Source of the DNA: Gracilimonas sp.
GTDB taxonomy: Bacteria > Bacteroidota > Rhodothermia > Balneolales > Balneolaceae
Reading direction: 5' to 3'
Length of the DNA stretch: 64,000 nt
Assembly (NCBI GenBank): GCA_022450045.1
Contig: JAKURD010000002.1
Span: 124,001-188,000 of the forward strand
Part shown: piece after piece, positions 1 through 7,883 of the stretch
Layout of the letters: the number at the start of each line of letters is the position of its first letter
Position numbering within the stretch: position 1 is the first letter of the stretch
Translations under genes and position numbers: made by a program
Notes under the pieces: model-generated
Told to the model about the DNA's origin: nothing
The model's input: the letters and a program-made list of their open reading frames with translations, nothing else
Database searches by the model: none

Positions 1-672
1 CGGGGCTTTGCCCTCTCCCCACGCCATAAGAAGCAGGCGTTGGGCATTTAAAATAGTGCCGACGCCCATAGTAATAGCACGGCGCGGAACATTCTCAGTC
101 CCAAAAAATCCGCTGGCAGCATCCAGTATGGTGAGGCTGTCGAGTGCAATAAGACGCGTTTTGGAATTCACCGAAGATCCGGGCTCGTTAAAACCGATAT
201 GTCCCGTACGCCCGATGCCCAGAATTTGTATATCGAGTCCTCCATATTTGTCAATCTCCCGCTCATAGTCTTTACAAAAAGGGATAACTTCCTCCCGGCT
301 CAGCGTACCATCGGGGATGTGTATATTTTCCCGGGGAATGTTGATGTGGTTAAATAAATACTCATCCATGTACCGCACATAACTTTGCATGGAATCCGGT
401 TCCATCGGGTAATATTCATCCAGGTTAAAAGTAATTACGTTGCTGAAATCCAGCCTTTCTTCTTTATGGAGCCTCACCAGCTCATCATACACGTTGGTAG
501 GGGTAGAGCCGGTTGCGAGTCCAAGTACGGTATGTGTATCTTCGGCGTTGTTCGTTCGGATGGTTTCTGCTATTTCGCGGGCTACATATAAGGAGGCTTC
601 AGCGGCGTCACTAAAAATATTGGTAGGGATTTTTTCAAACTGATGATATTCCGCGTTAAAAACTGAAGACAT
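1..672 (-). CDS. nagB: glucosamine-6-phosphate deaminase, long form (partial, runs off the left edge)
   Basis: The frame is open from an ATG at 672 to base 1, giving the first 224 residues. It converts glucosamine-6-phosphate to fructose-6-phosphate and ammonia in amino-sugar catabolism. Visible family motifs are GLATGSTPT (sugar-phosphate loop), FNLDEYYPM, LGIGRTGHIGFNEPG and RAITMGVGTIL. The N-terminal extension before the NagB core and the wording of these motifs match the long Bacteroidota form (about 640 residues with a C-terminal LmbE-like domain), but that part lies outside the window. Upstream of the ATG is AAAGGAG-like sequence on the minus strand. It is divergent from tatD with a 109-bp shared promoter region. 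Confidence 0.9.
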   Translation of the reverse strand, partial: MSSVFNAEYHQFEKIPTNIFSDAAEASLYVAREIAETIRTNNAEDTHTVLGLATGSTPTNVYDELVRLHKEERLDFSNVITFNLDEYYPMEPDSMQSYVRYMDEYLFNHINIPRENIHIPDGTLSREEVIPFCKDYEREIDKYGGLDIQILGIGRTGHIGFNEPGSSVNSKTRLIALDSLTILDAASGFFGTENVPRRAITMGVGTILNAQRLLLMAWGEGKAP

Positions 673-781
673 AAAGGAGTTTTCTCGATTAATTTAATGG
701 AAATTGACTATACCTTACACTCATGCATGTGATCATGAAGATACAACCTCTAAGAATCTACGTAAAATTCGAAGATAACTT

Positions 782-1546
782 ATGATTGATACGCACTCCC
801 ATATTTACCTTGATCAATTTGATGAAGACCGAGACGAAGTGTTCCGGCGCGCGGCGGAAGCCGGAGTGGAAGCCATCTTTATGCCGGCCATCGACTTCGG
901 TTCCATTCCTCAAATGGAAAAACTGAGCCATCCTGAAATTGCATTTTACAAGATGGGAGGCGTACATCCCTGTGATGTAAAGAAGGAACTTCCAAACAGT
1001 TTTGAAGAACAGCTTTTCAAATTTTGCTCACGGGATGATTTTTACGGAGTGGGGGAGACCGGTCTCGATTATTACTGGAGTACCGAATTGGTAAAGCAAC
1101 AAAAAGAGAGTTTTCACATTCATTGCAAGGCAGCTAAGCAGGTGGGAAAGCCGGTCATTATTCACAATCGGGAGAGCACGAAGGATATGCTGGAGATCAT
1201 TGAGCAGGAACAGGATGGAAGCCTGAGTGGTATCTGGCACTGCTTCAACGGGACGGTGGAAGAGGGGAAGCGAGCCATTGATCTCGGACTGCATCTCGGC
1301 ATTGGCGGGGTGGTTACTTTTAAAAACGCCGGAGTGGATAAAACGGTGGCCCAACTCCCCTTAGAAAAAATGATGCTGGAAACCGATGCACCATATCTTT
1401 CCCCGGCGCCGAAACGCGGCAAACGCAACGAACCCGTCTTCATGAAATTCACCGCCCAAAAGCTGGCGGATATTTTTGAATTAAGTGTGGAGGAGATCGA
1501 TGAGAAGACTACGGGGGTAGCGAAACGATTGTTTGGGGTTGACTAA
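782..1546 (+). CDS. tatD: TatD family metal-dependent hydrolase (DNase)
   Basis: 254 residues, the usual TatD/YcfH length. This TIM-barrel family uses two metal ions and has 3'-5' exonuclease or related hydrolase activity in the cytoplasm. Seen in the sequence: MIDTHSHIYL at the start (metal-binding HxH), GETGLDYYW (metal-bridging Glu), VIIHNRE and GIWHCFNG (further His ligands), and LETDAPYLSP (catalytic Asp) near residue 200. The ATG at 782 begins directly with the conserved MIDTHSH, so the start is secure although no strong ribosome binding site is seen. Single gene; it reads away from nagB. Confidence 0.95.
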   Translation: MIDTHSHIYLDQFDEDRDEVFRRAAEAGVEAIFMPAIDFGSIPQMEKLSHPEIAFYKMGGVHPCDVKKELPNSFEEQLFKFCSRDDFYGVGETGLDYYWSTELVKQQKESFHIHCKAAKQVGKPVIIHNRESTKDMLEIIEQEQDGSLSGIWHCFNGTVEEGKRAIDLGLHLGIGGVVTFKNAGVDKTVAQLPLEKMMLETDAPYLSPAPKRGKRNEPVFMKFTAQKLADIFELSVEEIDEKTTGVAKRLFGVD

Positions 1547-1791
1547 TTGGTAAGAGCTCTTATTTTATCGCAGGTATTATTTGGCTACTTTATACGACTA
1601 ACGAGACGGATAACATCCAAAATATCCCGAATAAGACATTTAGACCACGATTAGCGAATCTTATCTGCCGCTTGCTAACAACCCCTTGTTCGTATAATAT
1701 TATGTTAGCACACCTAAACTGCATGACATCTTTCTACTTTTTTTCTATCAATCTCTGATTGTCCGGAAATTTTAATTTTGATATTAATCAA
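1547..1791. other. non-coding gap after tatD
   Basis: No gene recognised. It holds a weak inverted repeat near 1673-1719 (TGCTAACA ... TGTTAGCA, long loop) and AT-rich sequence running up to the ISL3 end at 1792. There is no T-tract, so I do not call a terminator. Confidence 0.4.
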
Positions 1792-2057
1792 GGCTCTATG
1801 TTGATTCGTGTGGGTAAGATATAAAAGTGCTACTATTGATCTACTCAATCAACCCGCATGTTTACCGAGAATAAATGAATAGTAAAGAACTTTTTTCGAT
1901 GGCCTTAGGCTTGGAGTATCCCTGGAAACTCAATAACGTGGATTTTATCGAGGAGGATGGTCAAAAAGTTCTAAGCATTGATATTGGCTTCGAAAAAGGA
2001 GCTAAATTTTCTGATCCGGATACCTCACGAAGATCTGTGCCCTTTGGAAAGAACTGA
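1792..2057 (+). pseudogene. ISL3-family insertion sequence remnant: left end plus transposase N-terminus
   Basis: Bases 1792-1816 (GGCTCTATG...CGTGTGGGTA) read like an ISL3 terminal inverted repeat. The ORF from 1875 to 2057 starts LFSMALGLEYPW, then has VDF, SIDIGFEKGAKFSDPD: the typical N-terminus of ISL3 transposases (about 400 residues when intact). Similarity stops at about codon 49 (near 2020); the next residues TSRRSVPFGKN belong to other DNA. So only a few percent of the transposase survives, fused by a deletion to the antitoxin fragment that follows. No right end was found. Assignment to ISL3 is from motif recognition, not a database search. Confidence 0.75.
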
Positions 2058-2212
2058 CGGATCCCCCCAATTCTGTTTTCTACCGTTCCTTCAAACCTCA
2101 ACAGGTTTCCACAAACAGCATTCTACAAGAAGCACGTCGCTTGCGTAAAAAAGCTAAGGGAAGCCTGTCTTCTGAAGAAATTGAAGCTGCAATTAATCAG
2201 GGTCGTCCATGA
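2015..2212 (+). pseudogene. truncated antitoxin tail upstream of vapC (no start codon)
   Basis: This frame is open from 2015 to the TGA at 2210-2212 and ends EARRLRKKAKG-SLSSEEIEAAINQGRP. Its stop overlaps the vapC start as ATGA, the usual coupling of an antitoxin to a PIN toxin. There is no ATG, GTG or other good start in frame: a TGA lies at 2012-2014, exactly where the ISL3 fragment breaks off. I infer that the deletion which truncated the IS removed the antitoxin's N-terminus (the DNA-binding part in most families). Family not identified; the positive, helical tail is typical of toxin-binding segments. Confidence 0.55.
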
Positions 2213-2613
2213 TTGTTGTTGACACGAATATTCTTGCTCACTTTTGGCTTCCATCAGATTCAACAGAACTTTGTGACAACCTCTACCAAAAGGATCCACA
2301 ATGGGTAGCTCCTATTCTTTGGCGAAGTGAATTTCGAAATGTAGTTATGCTATATTTAAGGAAGGAGCTGATTGACTTAGCGGAAGCTTTGCTGATTGTG
2401 GAGAAAGCAGAACTTCAAATGAACGACAAGCAGTTTCAGGTAAATTCAGTGCAAGTTCTTCATCACGTCAGCCAATCAACTTGTTCCTCTTACGATTGCG
2501 AATTTGTAAGTTTAGCCAAGGATCTTGATCTTAAATTAATTACCATGGACAAGCAGCTTCTCTGGGAGTTCCCAAAATTAGCTCAACATCCGAAGAACGT
2601 AATCGAATCATAA
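2209..2613 (+). CDS. vapC: PIN-domain toxin, VapC type
   Basis: 134 residues. VapC toxins are Mg-dependent RNases that cut tRNA or rRNA. The PIN acidic residues are visible: MIVVDTNILAHFWLP (Asp5), WRSEFRNV (Glu near 43), SSYDCEFVSLA (Asp and Glu near 98-101) and LITMDKQLL (Asp near 118). The start overlaps the stop of the preceding antitoxin fragment by ATGA, which supports the ATG at 2209. The PIN domain looks intact while its presumed antitoxin is not, so it may be silent, neutralised in trans, or translated poorly after losing its leader cistron. Confidence 0.88.
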   Translation: MIVVDTNILAHFWLPSDSTELCDNLYQKDPQWVAPILWRSEFRNVVMLYLRKELIDLAEALLIVEKAELQMNDKQFQVNSVQVLHHVSQSTCSSYDCEFVSLAKDLDLKLITMDKQLLWEFPKLAQHPKNVIES

Positions 2614-2653
2614 CTTTTTCCAGGCACTTAGGTCCAAGTTTGAAGTACAACAA

Positions 2654-2830
2654 TTATTGATTTTGGACATAGCATTCCTCCGGTGTTTGGTAATTTAGAC
2701 GTTTCGGGGTCGGGTATTGAGTTTTTTTTGGTAATTCGATTGCAATCCCATTGGGTTGAAGCTTTCATGCTTTTTCTTTTGGATAGATATTGCCGAATCA
2801 GTCCATTGGTATTTTGAGTGTTATCTGCCT
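2654..2830 (-). pseudogene. IS30-family transposase C-terminal remnant
   Basis: Reading the minus strand gives NTNGLIRQYLSKRKS, then KKLNTRPR in one frame and, after a frameshift, KRLNYQTPEECYVQNQ followed by TAA at 2654-2656. This order (NTNGLIRQY... LNxRPRKRLxYxTPxE) is the C-terminal signature of IS30-family DDE transposases. It is shorter than 60 residues, frameshifted and lacks everything upstream, so it is decayed. It sits in the gap between vapC and pdxB, next to a copy of intergenic repeat family 1. Confidence 0.7.
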
Positions 2831-2907
2831 AATTCCTGGAGGTGCTCGCGGTGCAAATAAAGCAAATCAATATCAGACATTTGGCACTATAATTGGATTA
2901 GTTATTT

Positions 2908-3080
2908 AACGTCAATTCGACAAAATTTTCCTCGTTAAAGCCTTTGTGTCACGGTCTGATGACTCCAAGCCCATCTCGATTGTTTGATTTTGGAGAACCT
3001 AAGCTTGTTCTTATCGTAATCCAACATCCTGCGCCTGCACTATTGATCAGATGGGTAATTCATCAGATCGAATCCGGGAA
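2908..3080. repeat. intergenic repeat family 1, degenerate copy A
   Basis: It begins AACGTCAATTCGA, a variant of the family-1 end, and continues CTCGTTAAAGCCTTTG...GTCTGATGACTCCAAGCCCATC...TAATCCAACATCCTGCGCCTGC, collinear with the copies near 30840 and 53230-53420 (reverse) and parts of 58968-59283. The far inverted end is not recognisable. Nothing else was seen in 2831-3189. Confidence 0.65.
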
Positions 3081-3189
3081 TGTTTAATCTACTCCCCGGC
3101 AACTGAACATAGACATAACACCAGGTATTTACCCTCATTCAGGATCTCCTGGCCCGCTTGGAAAAAAATTGCAAGAAACTTCCGAACAT

Positions 3190-4302
3190 TCAAACACCTG
3201 TAATACCCAGCTTCTTCAGCTGTTCAAAATCTAATAAGATCTCTTTTCTAACCTTAAGGAAAGAATACTCAAAACGATACGGCCATTCGTTTCTGAGACT
3301 TCGGAACAGCACTTTTTTGTCAGGCCGATCAAATAAGTCGCGAAGGGCGGCATCATAGCCTTTAATTGGATGTAAACGAGTCAAGATATCGGTCAGATTA
3401 TAGCTGATGTGAGCAAGATCCACAGTCCTGGATATGTTCTTATATTTAGAAATGGCCGGTTCAATATCGAAATGCGCAGCCAGTTTATCGCACACGATCT
3501 TTGTGGCATTGATCTTTGCCTGCTCCGAATATCCTGCAATATGAGGAGTGGCAATGAAAGCGTGTTTGGCTATGTTAGTGTTGAAGTCCGGTTCTTTTTC
3601 CCAGACATCCAGGATGTAGTTCTCCACCGATCCATCCACAAAGTATTTTATCAGTGCAAGCTCATCTACAACCCCGCCCCGGGCGGCGTTTATGATCAGC
3701 TTGAATTCCCGGCCGTTTAATTTTTGTTCGTTCAGCCAGTGAAAGGTTGGATGATCTCCCTTTTTATTTAATGGGATATGAAAAGTCAGGATATCACAAT
3801 TCAAAACTTCTTCAAGGGTTGCTGAGGTGAAATTGGAATCGCGATTTTCTCTTGGCGGGTCATATTCCACGCAGTCAATCTTAAATTCCCGCAGTAACTC
3901 CACTACCGCCGATCCTGCTTTCCCCACTCCGATCACCCCAATTTTCCCAAAAGGGGTTTCGGGTTGATGCTCTTCTTTCCAAAGTAACAGGGAGGTCATC
4001 ACATATTCGGCTACGGCCCGGGCGTTGCAGCCGTTGGCGTCGGCAAGTGTGATGCCTTTTTGCTCCAGGTATTCATTGTCTAAATGATCGGTTCCGGACG
4101 AACCTGTTCCAATAAACTCCAGGCCCGGTGGAATGCAGGGAAGTACATCCTCATTTATATGAGTAACTGTACGAATCAAAAGTGCATCAATTCCTTCAAG
4201 ATCAGGTATTCCTTTGGAAGGATCGTAAAGATTTAATTGGGTATGAGGAGGGATGAGTTCCTCAATTTTATACAGATTTTGGTCGGCTAAAACGTGTATC
4301 AA
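3190..4302 (-). CDS. pdxB: erythronate-4-phosphate dehydrogenase
   Basis: 370 residues, right for PdxB. It oxidises 4-phosphoerythronate to 2-oxo-3-hydroxy-4-phosphobutanoate in the DXP-dependent pathway to pyridoxal phosphate. It begins MIHVLADQNL, shows the FIGTGSSGTDHLD segment, a Rossmann GVIGVGKAGSAV near residue 145, the catalytic Arg in NAARGGVVDE, and the His in ATPHIAGYS. A C-terminal dimerisation region after about residue 290 separates it from general D-2-hydroxyacid dehydrogenases. Divergent from the nucleoside phosphorylase at 4354 with only 51 bp between starts. Confidence 0.93.
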   Translation of the reverse strand: MIHVLADQNLYKIEELIPPHTQLNLYDPSKGIPDLEGIDALLIRTVTHINEDVLPCIPPGLEFIGTGSSGTDHLDNEYLEQKGITLADANGCNARAVAEYVMTSLLLWKEEHQPETPFGKIGVIGVGKAGSAVVELLREFKIDCVEYDPPRENRDSNFTSATLEEVLNCDILTFHIPLNKKGDHPTFHWLNEQKLNGREFKLIINAARGGVVDELALIKYFVDGSVENYILDVWEKEPDFNTNIAKHAFIATPHIAGYSEQAKINATKIVCDKLAAHFDIEPAISKYKNISRTVDLAHISYNLTDILTRLHPIKGYDAALRDLFDRPDKKVLFRSLRNEWPYRFEYSFLKVRKEILLDFEQLKKLGITGV

Positions 4303-4353
4303 AAAGTGTGATTTGAATGAGAAAAAAAGCTGTTTAAAGCCTATACTTACTAC

Positions 4354-5697
4354 ATGGATTCAAAATACAATATAGTTTCAATTATACGCAAAAAAAGGGA
4401 CGGACAAACCCTCCTGAAAGAAGAAATTAAATACCTCATCGATCAATATACTGCGGATGAGATCCCGGATTATCAGGTGAGTGCTTTTTTGATGGCTTCA
4501 TTCCTGAATGGACTGGATGAGGAGGAGTCGGCCGCTTTGACGAAGTCGATGTTGCACTCAGGGGAGATCGTGGATCTTTCGCATGTTTCGGGAAAAAAAG
4601 TAGATAAACACTCTACAGGCGGAGTTGGGGATAAGCTCTCGCTGATACTCGCCCCAATTGTGGCTGCCGCAGGTGTTCCTGTTCCAATGATATCAGGACG
4701 GGGATTAGGCCATACCGGTGGTACACTAGACAAACTGGAATCCATTCCAGGATTTACGGTTGATATGGACCTGGCCCGCTATAAAGAAATTATTGGAAAG
4801 CATGATCTTGTGCTGGCCGGACAAACTGCTGAGATTGCTCCAGCAGATAAACGATTGTATGCCCTTAGGGATGTTACAGCAACGGTTGAATCTATTCCGT
4901 TGATTGCCGGAAGTATTATGAGCAAGAAGCTTGCAGAAGGAATTGATGCTTTGGTGCTGGATGTAAAAGCCGGCTCTGGAGCCTTTATGAAAACGACGGA
5001 AGATGCCATCAAACTTGGAGAGGCATTGGTTGGAATTGGCACTCAGTTTGAGAAAGAGACGATCGCTTATGTCACGAATATGAATCAACCACTTGGATAT
5101 AAGATTGGGAACTGGCTGGAAGTGGAAGAATGTATTGATGCCATGAACGGTAACGGCCCGGATGATATCATGGAGATCACATATTTGTTATCAGGAACGA
5201 TGGTTTACCTTGGCGGGAAAGCCGCAACTGTGAAAGAAGGTATTGAGATCAGTAAAGAAATGATCGAGACCGGAGCTGCTTTTGATAAGTGGCTGGACAT
5301 TGTGGAAGAACAGGGAGGCGATGTGGAGATGATCAAATCCCCGGAAAAATATCCCAAAGCTGAATATGAGTTTGAGATCAAATCAAATAAGGATGGCTTT
5401 GTTTCAGAAATGGATTCATTTGAGATAGGCATGGCTTCTGTTGAACTTGGAGCAGGGCGAAAGAAGAAAGAAGATGATGTAGATCCGCAGGCAGGAATTG
5501 TACTTAAAAAGAAAATTGGAGACAAAATTACAAAAGGTGAAACAATTTTGGCCGGTTACACGAACAAGCCATCAGCAATAGAAGCTGCAAGCGATCAATT
5601 GTTCGGGGCAGTGACTATTGCCGAGGCTAAACCCGAGGAGGTGAATTTGATAAGTCACACCATCGACAAAAACGGCAGCAGGGCATTTGAGCTTTAA
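4354..5697 (+). CDS. pdp: pyrimidine-nucleoside / thymidine phosphorylase
   Basis: 447 residues, close to Bacillus Pdp and DeoA. It cleaves pyrimidine (deoxy)nucleosides with phosphate to the free base and (deoxy)ribose-1-phosphate in nucleoside salvage. Motifs: VDKHSTGGVGDKLSL (phosphate binding), PMISGRGLGHTGGTLDKLE (family signature), SKKLAEGIDALVLDVKAGSGAFM, and a C-terminal barrel-sandwich domain from about residue 345. Whether it prefers thymidine or also uridine cannot be told by eye. Start chosen at 4354 because it gives the standard N-terminal helical domain. Single gene. Confidence 0.92.
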   Translation: MDSKYNIVSIIRKKRDGQTLLKEEIKYLIDQYTADEIPDYQVSAFLMASFLNGLDEEESAALTKSMLHSGEIVDLSHVSGKKVDKHSTGGVGDKLSLILAPIVAAAGVPVPMISGRGLGHTGGTLDKLESIPGFTVDMDLARYKEIIGKHDLVLAGQTAEIAPADKRLYALRDVTATVESIPLIAGSIMSKKLAEGIDALVLDVKAGSGAFMKTTEDAIKLGEALVGIGTQFEKETIAYVTNMNQPLGYKIGNWLEVEECIDAMNGNGPDDIMEITYLLSGTMVYLGGKAATVKEGIEISKEMIETGAAFDKWLDIVEEQGGDVEMIKSPEKYPKAEYEFEIKSNKDGFVSEMDSFEIGMASVELGAGRKKKEDDVDPQAGIVLKKKIGDKITKGETILAGYTNKPSAIEAASDQLFGAVTIAEAKPEEVNLISHTIDKNGSRAFEL

Positions 5698-5772
5698 CTG
5701 CTTGAAATACACTAATAATCGGTTAATTTAGTTTGTAGTTTAACAGGGCATTAAAAAATAAAGGAAAGTATT

Positions 5773-6525
5773 ATGTTTCAACGATTTATCCGCGCTATAA
5801 AATCCATGTTCGGTGGCTTAATAAGCTCAATGGAAGACCCAAAACTCATTCTTGAGCAAAATATCCGGGAACTGAATGATCAAATTCCCCAGATGAACGA
5901 GAATATTGCTACGGTTAAGGCTAATATGCTGATGCTTCAAAAAGAGCAAAAGCGAAATGAAAAAGCCATTCAAGACCTGACCAATAAAGTGAAATCTGCC
6001 ATACAGGCCGATCGTGATGATCTGGCTGAGGGTTATGCTCTTCAATTGGAGAAGGCTAAAGAAAGCATGGTTCACACAAACGAACAACTTGAATTTGCTG
6101 AAAAGGCTTACGAAAAAGCTTTAAAGGTGAAGAAAGTGTTCATGAAGGAAAAGGATCGCAAGATTCAGGAAGCCAAAGAAGCTCTTCGTGCAAGCGAGCG
6201 TTCCGAATGGCAGGCTAAGATCGCAGATACTCTGGAGCAGTTTGAAGTAGGTGGTATCGATCAGACTCACGATGAAATGATCACCCGCCTGAATGAGCGT
6301 TCTGCCAAGAATGAGGCCCGTATGGAGATCGCTTTAGACAGTATTGATACTGAAACCATGGAAATTGAAGCGAATGCTGAGAAGCTTCGTGCTAAATCGT
6401 TGGTTGAGCAATTCAAAATGGAGATGGGTGAAAAGAGCGGTTCCATCAATATCGATGAAGAAGCTGCTTCCAAAGAAAAAGACAGATCCAAGACCGTGGG
6501 CAACAAAGAAAAAAGCAGCTCATAG
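5773..6525 (+). CDS. pspA: PspA/IM30 (Vipp1-like) membrane-remodelling protein
   Basis: 250 residues and almost wholly coiled coil, as expected for PspA/IM30. The family forms ESCRT-III-like helical rods on the inner membrane and protects it under stress. It begins MFQRFIRAIKSMFGGLISSMEDPKLILEQNI: the amphipathic helix 0 and the conserved SxMEDPxxxLEQ-like segment. The tail after about 215 is charged and low in complexity (EEAASKEKDRSK). The ribosome site AAGGAAAG lies just before the ATG. It leads an operon with a second, shorter PspA-like gene 9 bp downstream, then a membrane coiled-coil protein. Confidence 0.92.
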   Translation: MFQRFIRAIKSMFGGLISSMEDPKLILEQNIRELNDQIPQMNENIATVKANMLMLQKEQKRNEKAIQDLTNKVKSAIQADRDDLAEGYALQLEKAKESMVHTNEQLEFAEKAYEKALKVKKVFMKEKDRKIQEAKEALRASERSEWQAKIADTLEQFEVGGIDQTHDEMITRLNERSAKNEARMEIALDSIDTETMEIEANAEKLRAKSLVEQFKMEMGEKSGSINIDEEAASKEKDRSKTVGNKEKSSS

Positions 6526-6534
6526 GAAATTGCC

Positions 6535-6999
6535 ATGAGTACCAAAGGTGAACAAGATCGTGAACGGCTCAAAGAAGAATACAAAGATCATTATCGGCGT
6601 ATTAAAGAGGCCAAGGAACGCCTGAAAAGGGCGGAGCAAAAAGGCAAGATCTCCCAGGCCGTTCAGAATATGAATGCGGACGGATTGCTGGAATCCGTGG
6701 ATGAATTCCTCGGGAAAGTTCGTGAGAAAGTTACCCATGTGGAAGCCCGGCTGGAAGTAGCCATGGACAGTCTGGAAGACGAAGACACCACAACCACAAG
6801 CAAGATCAAAAAGGAAGAACTGGATGAGGAGCTGAAGAAACAAAAGGCAAAGCAAACGCTGAAACAAGTGAAAGCCGAAATGGGCATGTTATATAATGAG
6901 ATCGAAAAACATGCGGACGAAATACGAACGGAGAAAACCATTGGCAGCAAAAAGCCTTCTCCTGAAAGCACGGATAATTCATCAGACACCACAACATGA
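6535..6999 (+). CDS. short PspA-like coiled-coil protein (truncated paralogue)
   Basis: 154 residues with no recognised full domain. Its segment VEARLEVAMDSLEDE...KAKQTLKQVKAEMG matches NEARMEIALDSIDTE...RAKSLVEQFKMEMG near the C-terminus of the preceding PspA, so it seems to be a paralogue that keeps the C-terminal half and has lost the N-terminal membrane helix. The tail (KKPSPESTDNSSDTTT) is disordered, like that of its neighbour. It overlaps the next gene by 4 bp (ATGA), which implies translational coupling. I infer it co-assembles with or caps PspA polymers; there is no direct evidence. Confidence 0.75.
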   Translation: MSTKGEQDRERLKEEYKDHYRRIKEAKERLKRAEQKGKISQAVQNMNADGLLESVDEFLGKVREKVTHVEARLEVAMDSLEDEDTTTTSKIKKEELDEELKKQKAKQTLKQVKAEMGMLYNEIEKHADEIRTEKTIGSKKPSPESTDNSSDTTT

Positions 7000-7880
7000 G
7001 TGACGAACTGAACATCAATTACACCCGCGAAGCCTTCATGAATCCCATTAATCTGGGAGTGTTGCTGGTTTCTACTTTAACGGCCTTTTTTATGACCGGA
7101 CTGGGTGATTTCTCCAGCTTGCTGCTTACCACCGTTTTTGGGCTGGAACTGATGTATCTGGGTATTGTGCCAAAACTTCCACGATTCCGGAAGAAACTGG
7201 AATTAAAGAAGATCAAGGAACGTCATGCGGTAAATAATGAAAAAGAGTTATTTCAGTCGCTGGATAACAAATCCCAGAAGCGATTCCTGGTTCTTAAGCA
7301 TCTTGCTAAGTTGGTGCAGGAAAATTTTGAGAAGCTCCCTTACAGCTCACAGGGGTTACTTGATAATATCGGCAAGAAAATTGATGAGCTTTTAGGAAAT
7401 TACCTGACCCTTCTTGATCTGATCAAACGCTATGAAGTGTATTTGAATACTTCCCTGGAAAGCAACCTGAAGGAAGAAGTGGTTCGGCAAATCGAAGAGA
7501 TCAAAACGCTGGAATCAGAGAAGCTTAAGCGCACAAAAGCACGCCGTGTGGCGATCATGCAAAAACGATTGAAAAAATTTAGCGTAGCTAAAGAAAAATA
7601 TTTGGTTTGTGAGACCCACCTAGAAACCATAGAAGATGCCGTCAGATACATTTATGAGCAATCTATGACCATGAGTAATCCTGAAGAGATTGGATTCCAG
7701 CTTGATAATCTGCTTACCGAAGTGGAAGAAACTTCACAATTGATTGATGACTTAGATCAGGATATTTTACCGGAGTACACAACGGAGTGGGAGAATGAAA
7801 TGGATTTTGATTCCATTTTGGATGAACTCTCTTCTGAAGTTGAAACGGAAATCAAACCCGCTAAGAAAGTCAAAGAATAA
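6996..7880 (+). CDS. membrane-anchored coiled-coil protein of the PspA operon
   Basis: 294 residues, family not recognised. Two hydrophobic segments lie near residues 18-36 and 38-56 (INLGVLLVSTLTAFFM; FSSLLLTTVFGLELMYLGIV), followed by a basic LPRFRKKLELKKIKERH linker and about 200 residues of charged helical sequence, so a hairpin anchor with a cytoplasmic coiled coil is likely. It overlaps the short PspA-like gene by ATGA and ends 3 bp before the enoyl-CoA hydratase. From context it is a candidate membrane partner for the two PspA-type proteins, filling the place that PspB/PspC or LiaI/LiaF take elsewhere. Confidence 0.75.
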   Translation: MSDELNINYTREAFMNPINLGVLLVSTLTAFFMTGLGDFSSLLLTTVFGLELMYLGIVPKLPRFRKKLELKKIKERHAVNNEKELFQSLDNKSQKRFLVLKHLAKLVQENFEKLPYSSQGLLDNIGKKIDELLGNYLTLLDLIKRYEVYLNTSLESNLKEEVVRQIEEIKTLESEKLKRTKARRVAIMQKRLKKFSVAKEKYLVCETHLETIEDAVRYIYEQSMTMSNPEEIGFQLDNLLTEVEETSQLIDDLDQDILPEYTTEWENEMDFDSILDELSSEVETEIKPAKKVKE

Positions 7881-7883
7881 AAC

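Noticed and set aside
385..643. Plus-strand ORFs of 60-70 codons within the first 700 bases
   Set aside because: They lie opposite the nagB frame, which reads as a conserved protein; they have no family-like sequence.
1673..1719. Possible integron attC-like site (GCTAACAA ... TGTTAGC)
   Set aside because: The consensus core GTTRRRY is not met, there is no integrase or cassette structure, and the arms are short.
2908..3189. tRNA or small RNA gene in the gap before pdxB
   Set aside because: No cloverleaf or T-loop consensus; the sequence is explained by a degenerate family-1 repeat.
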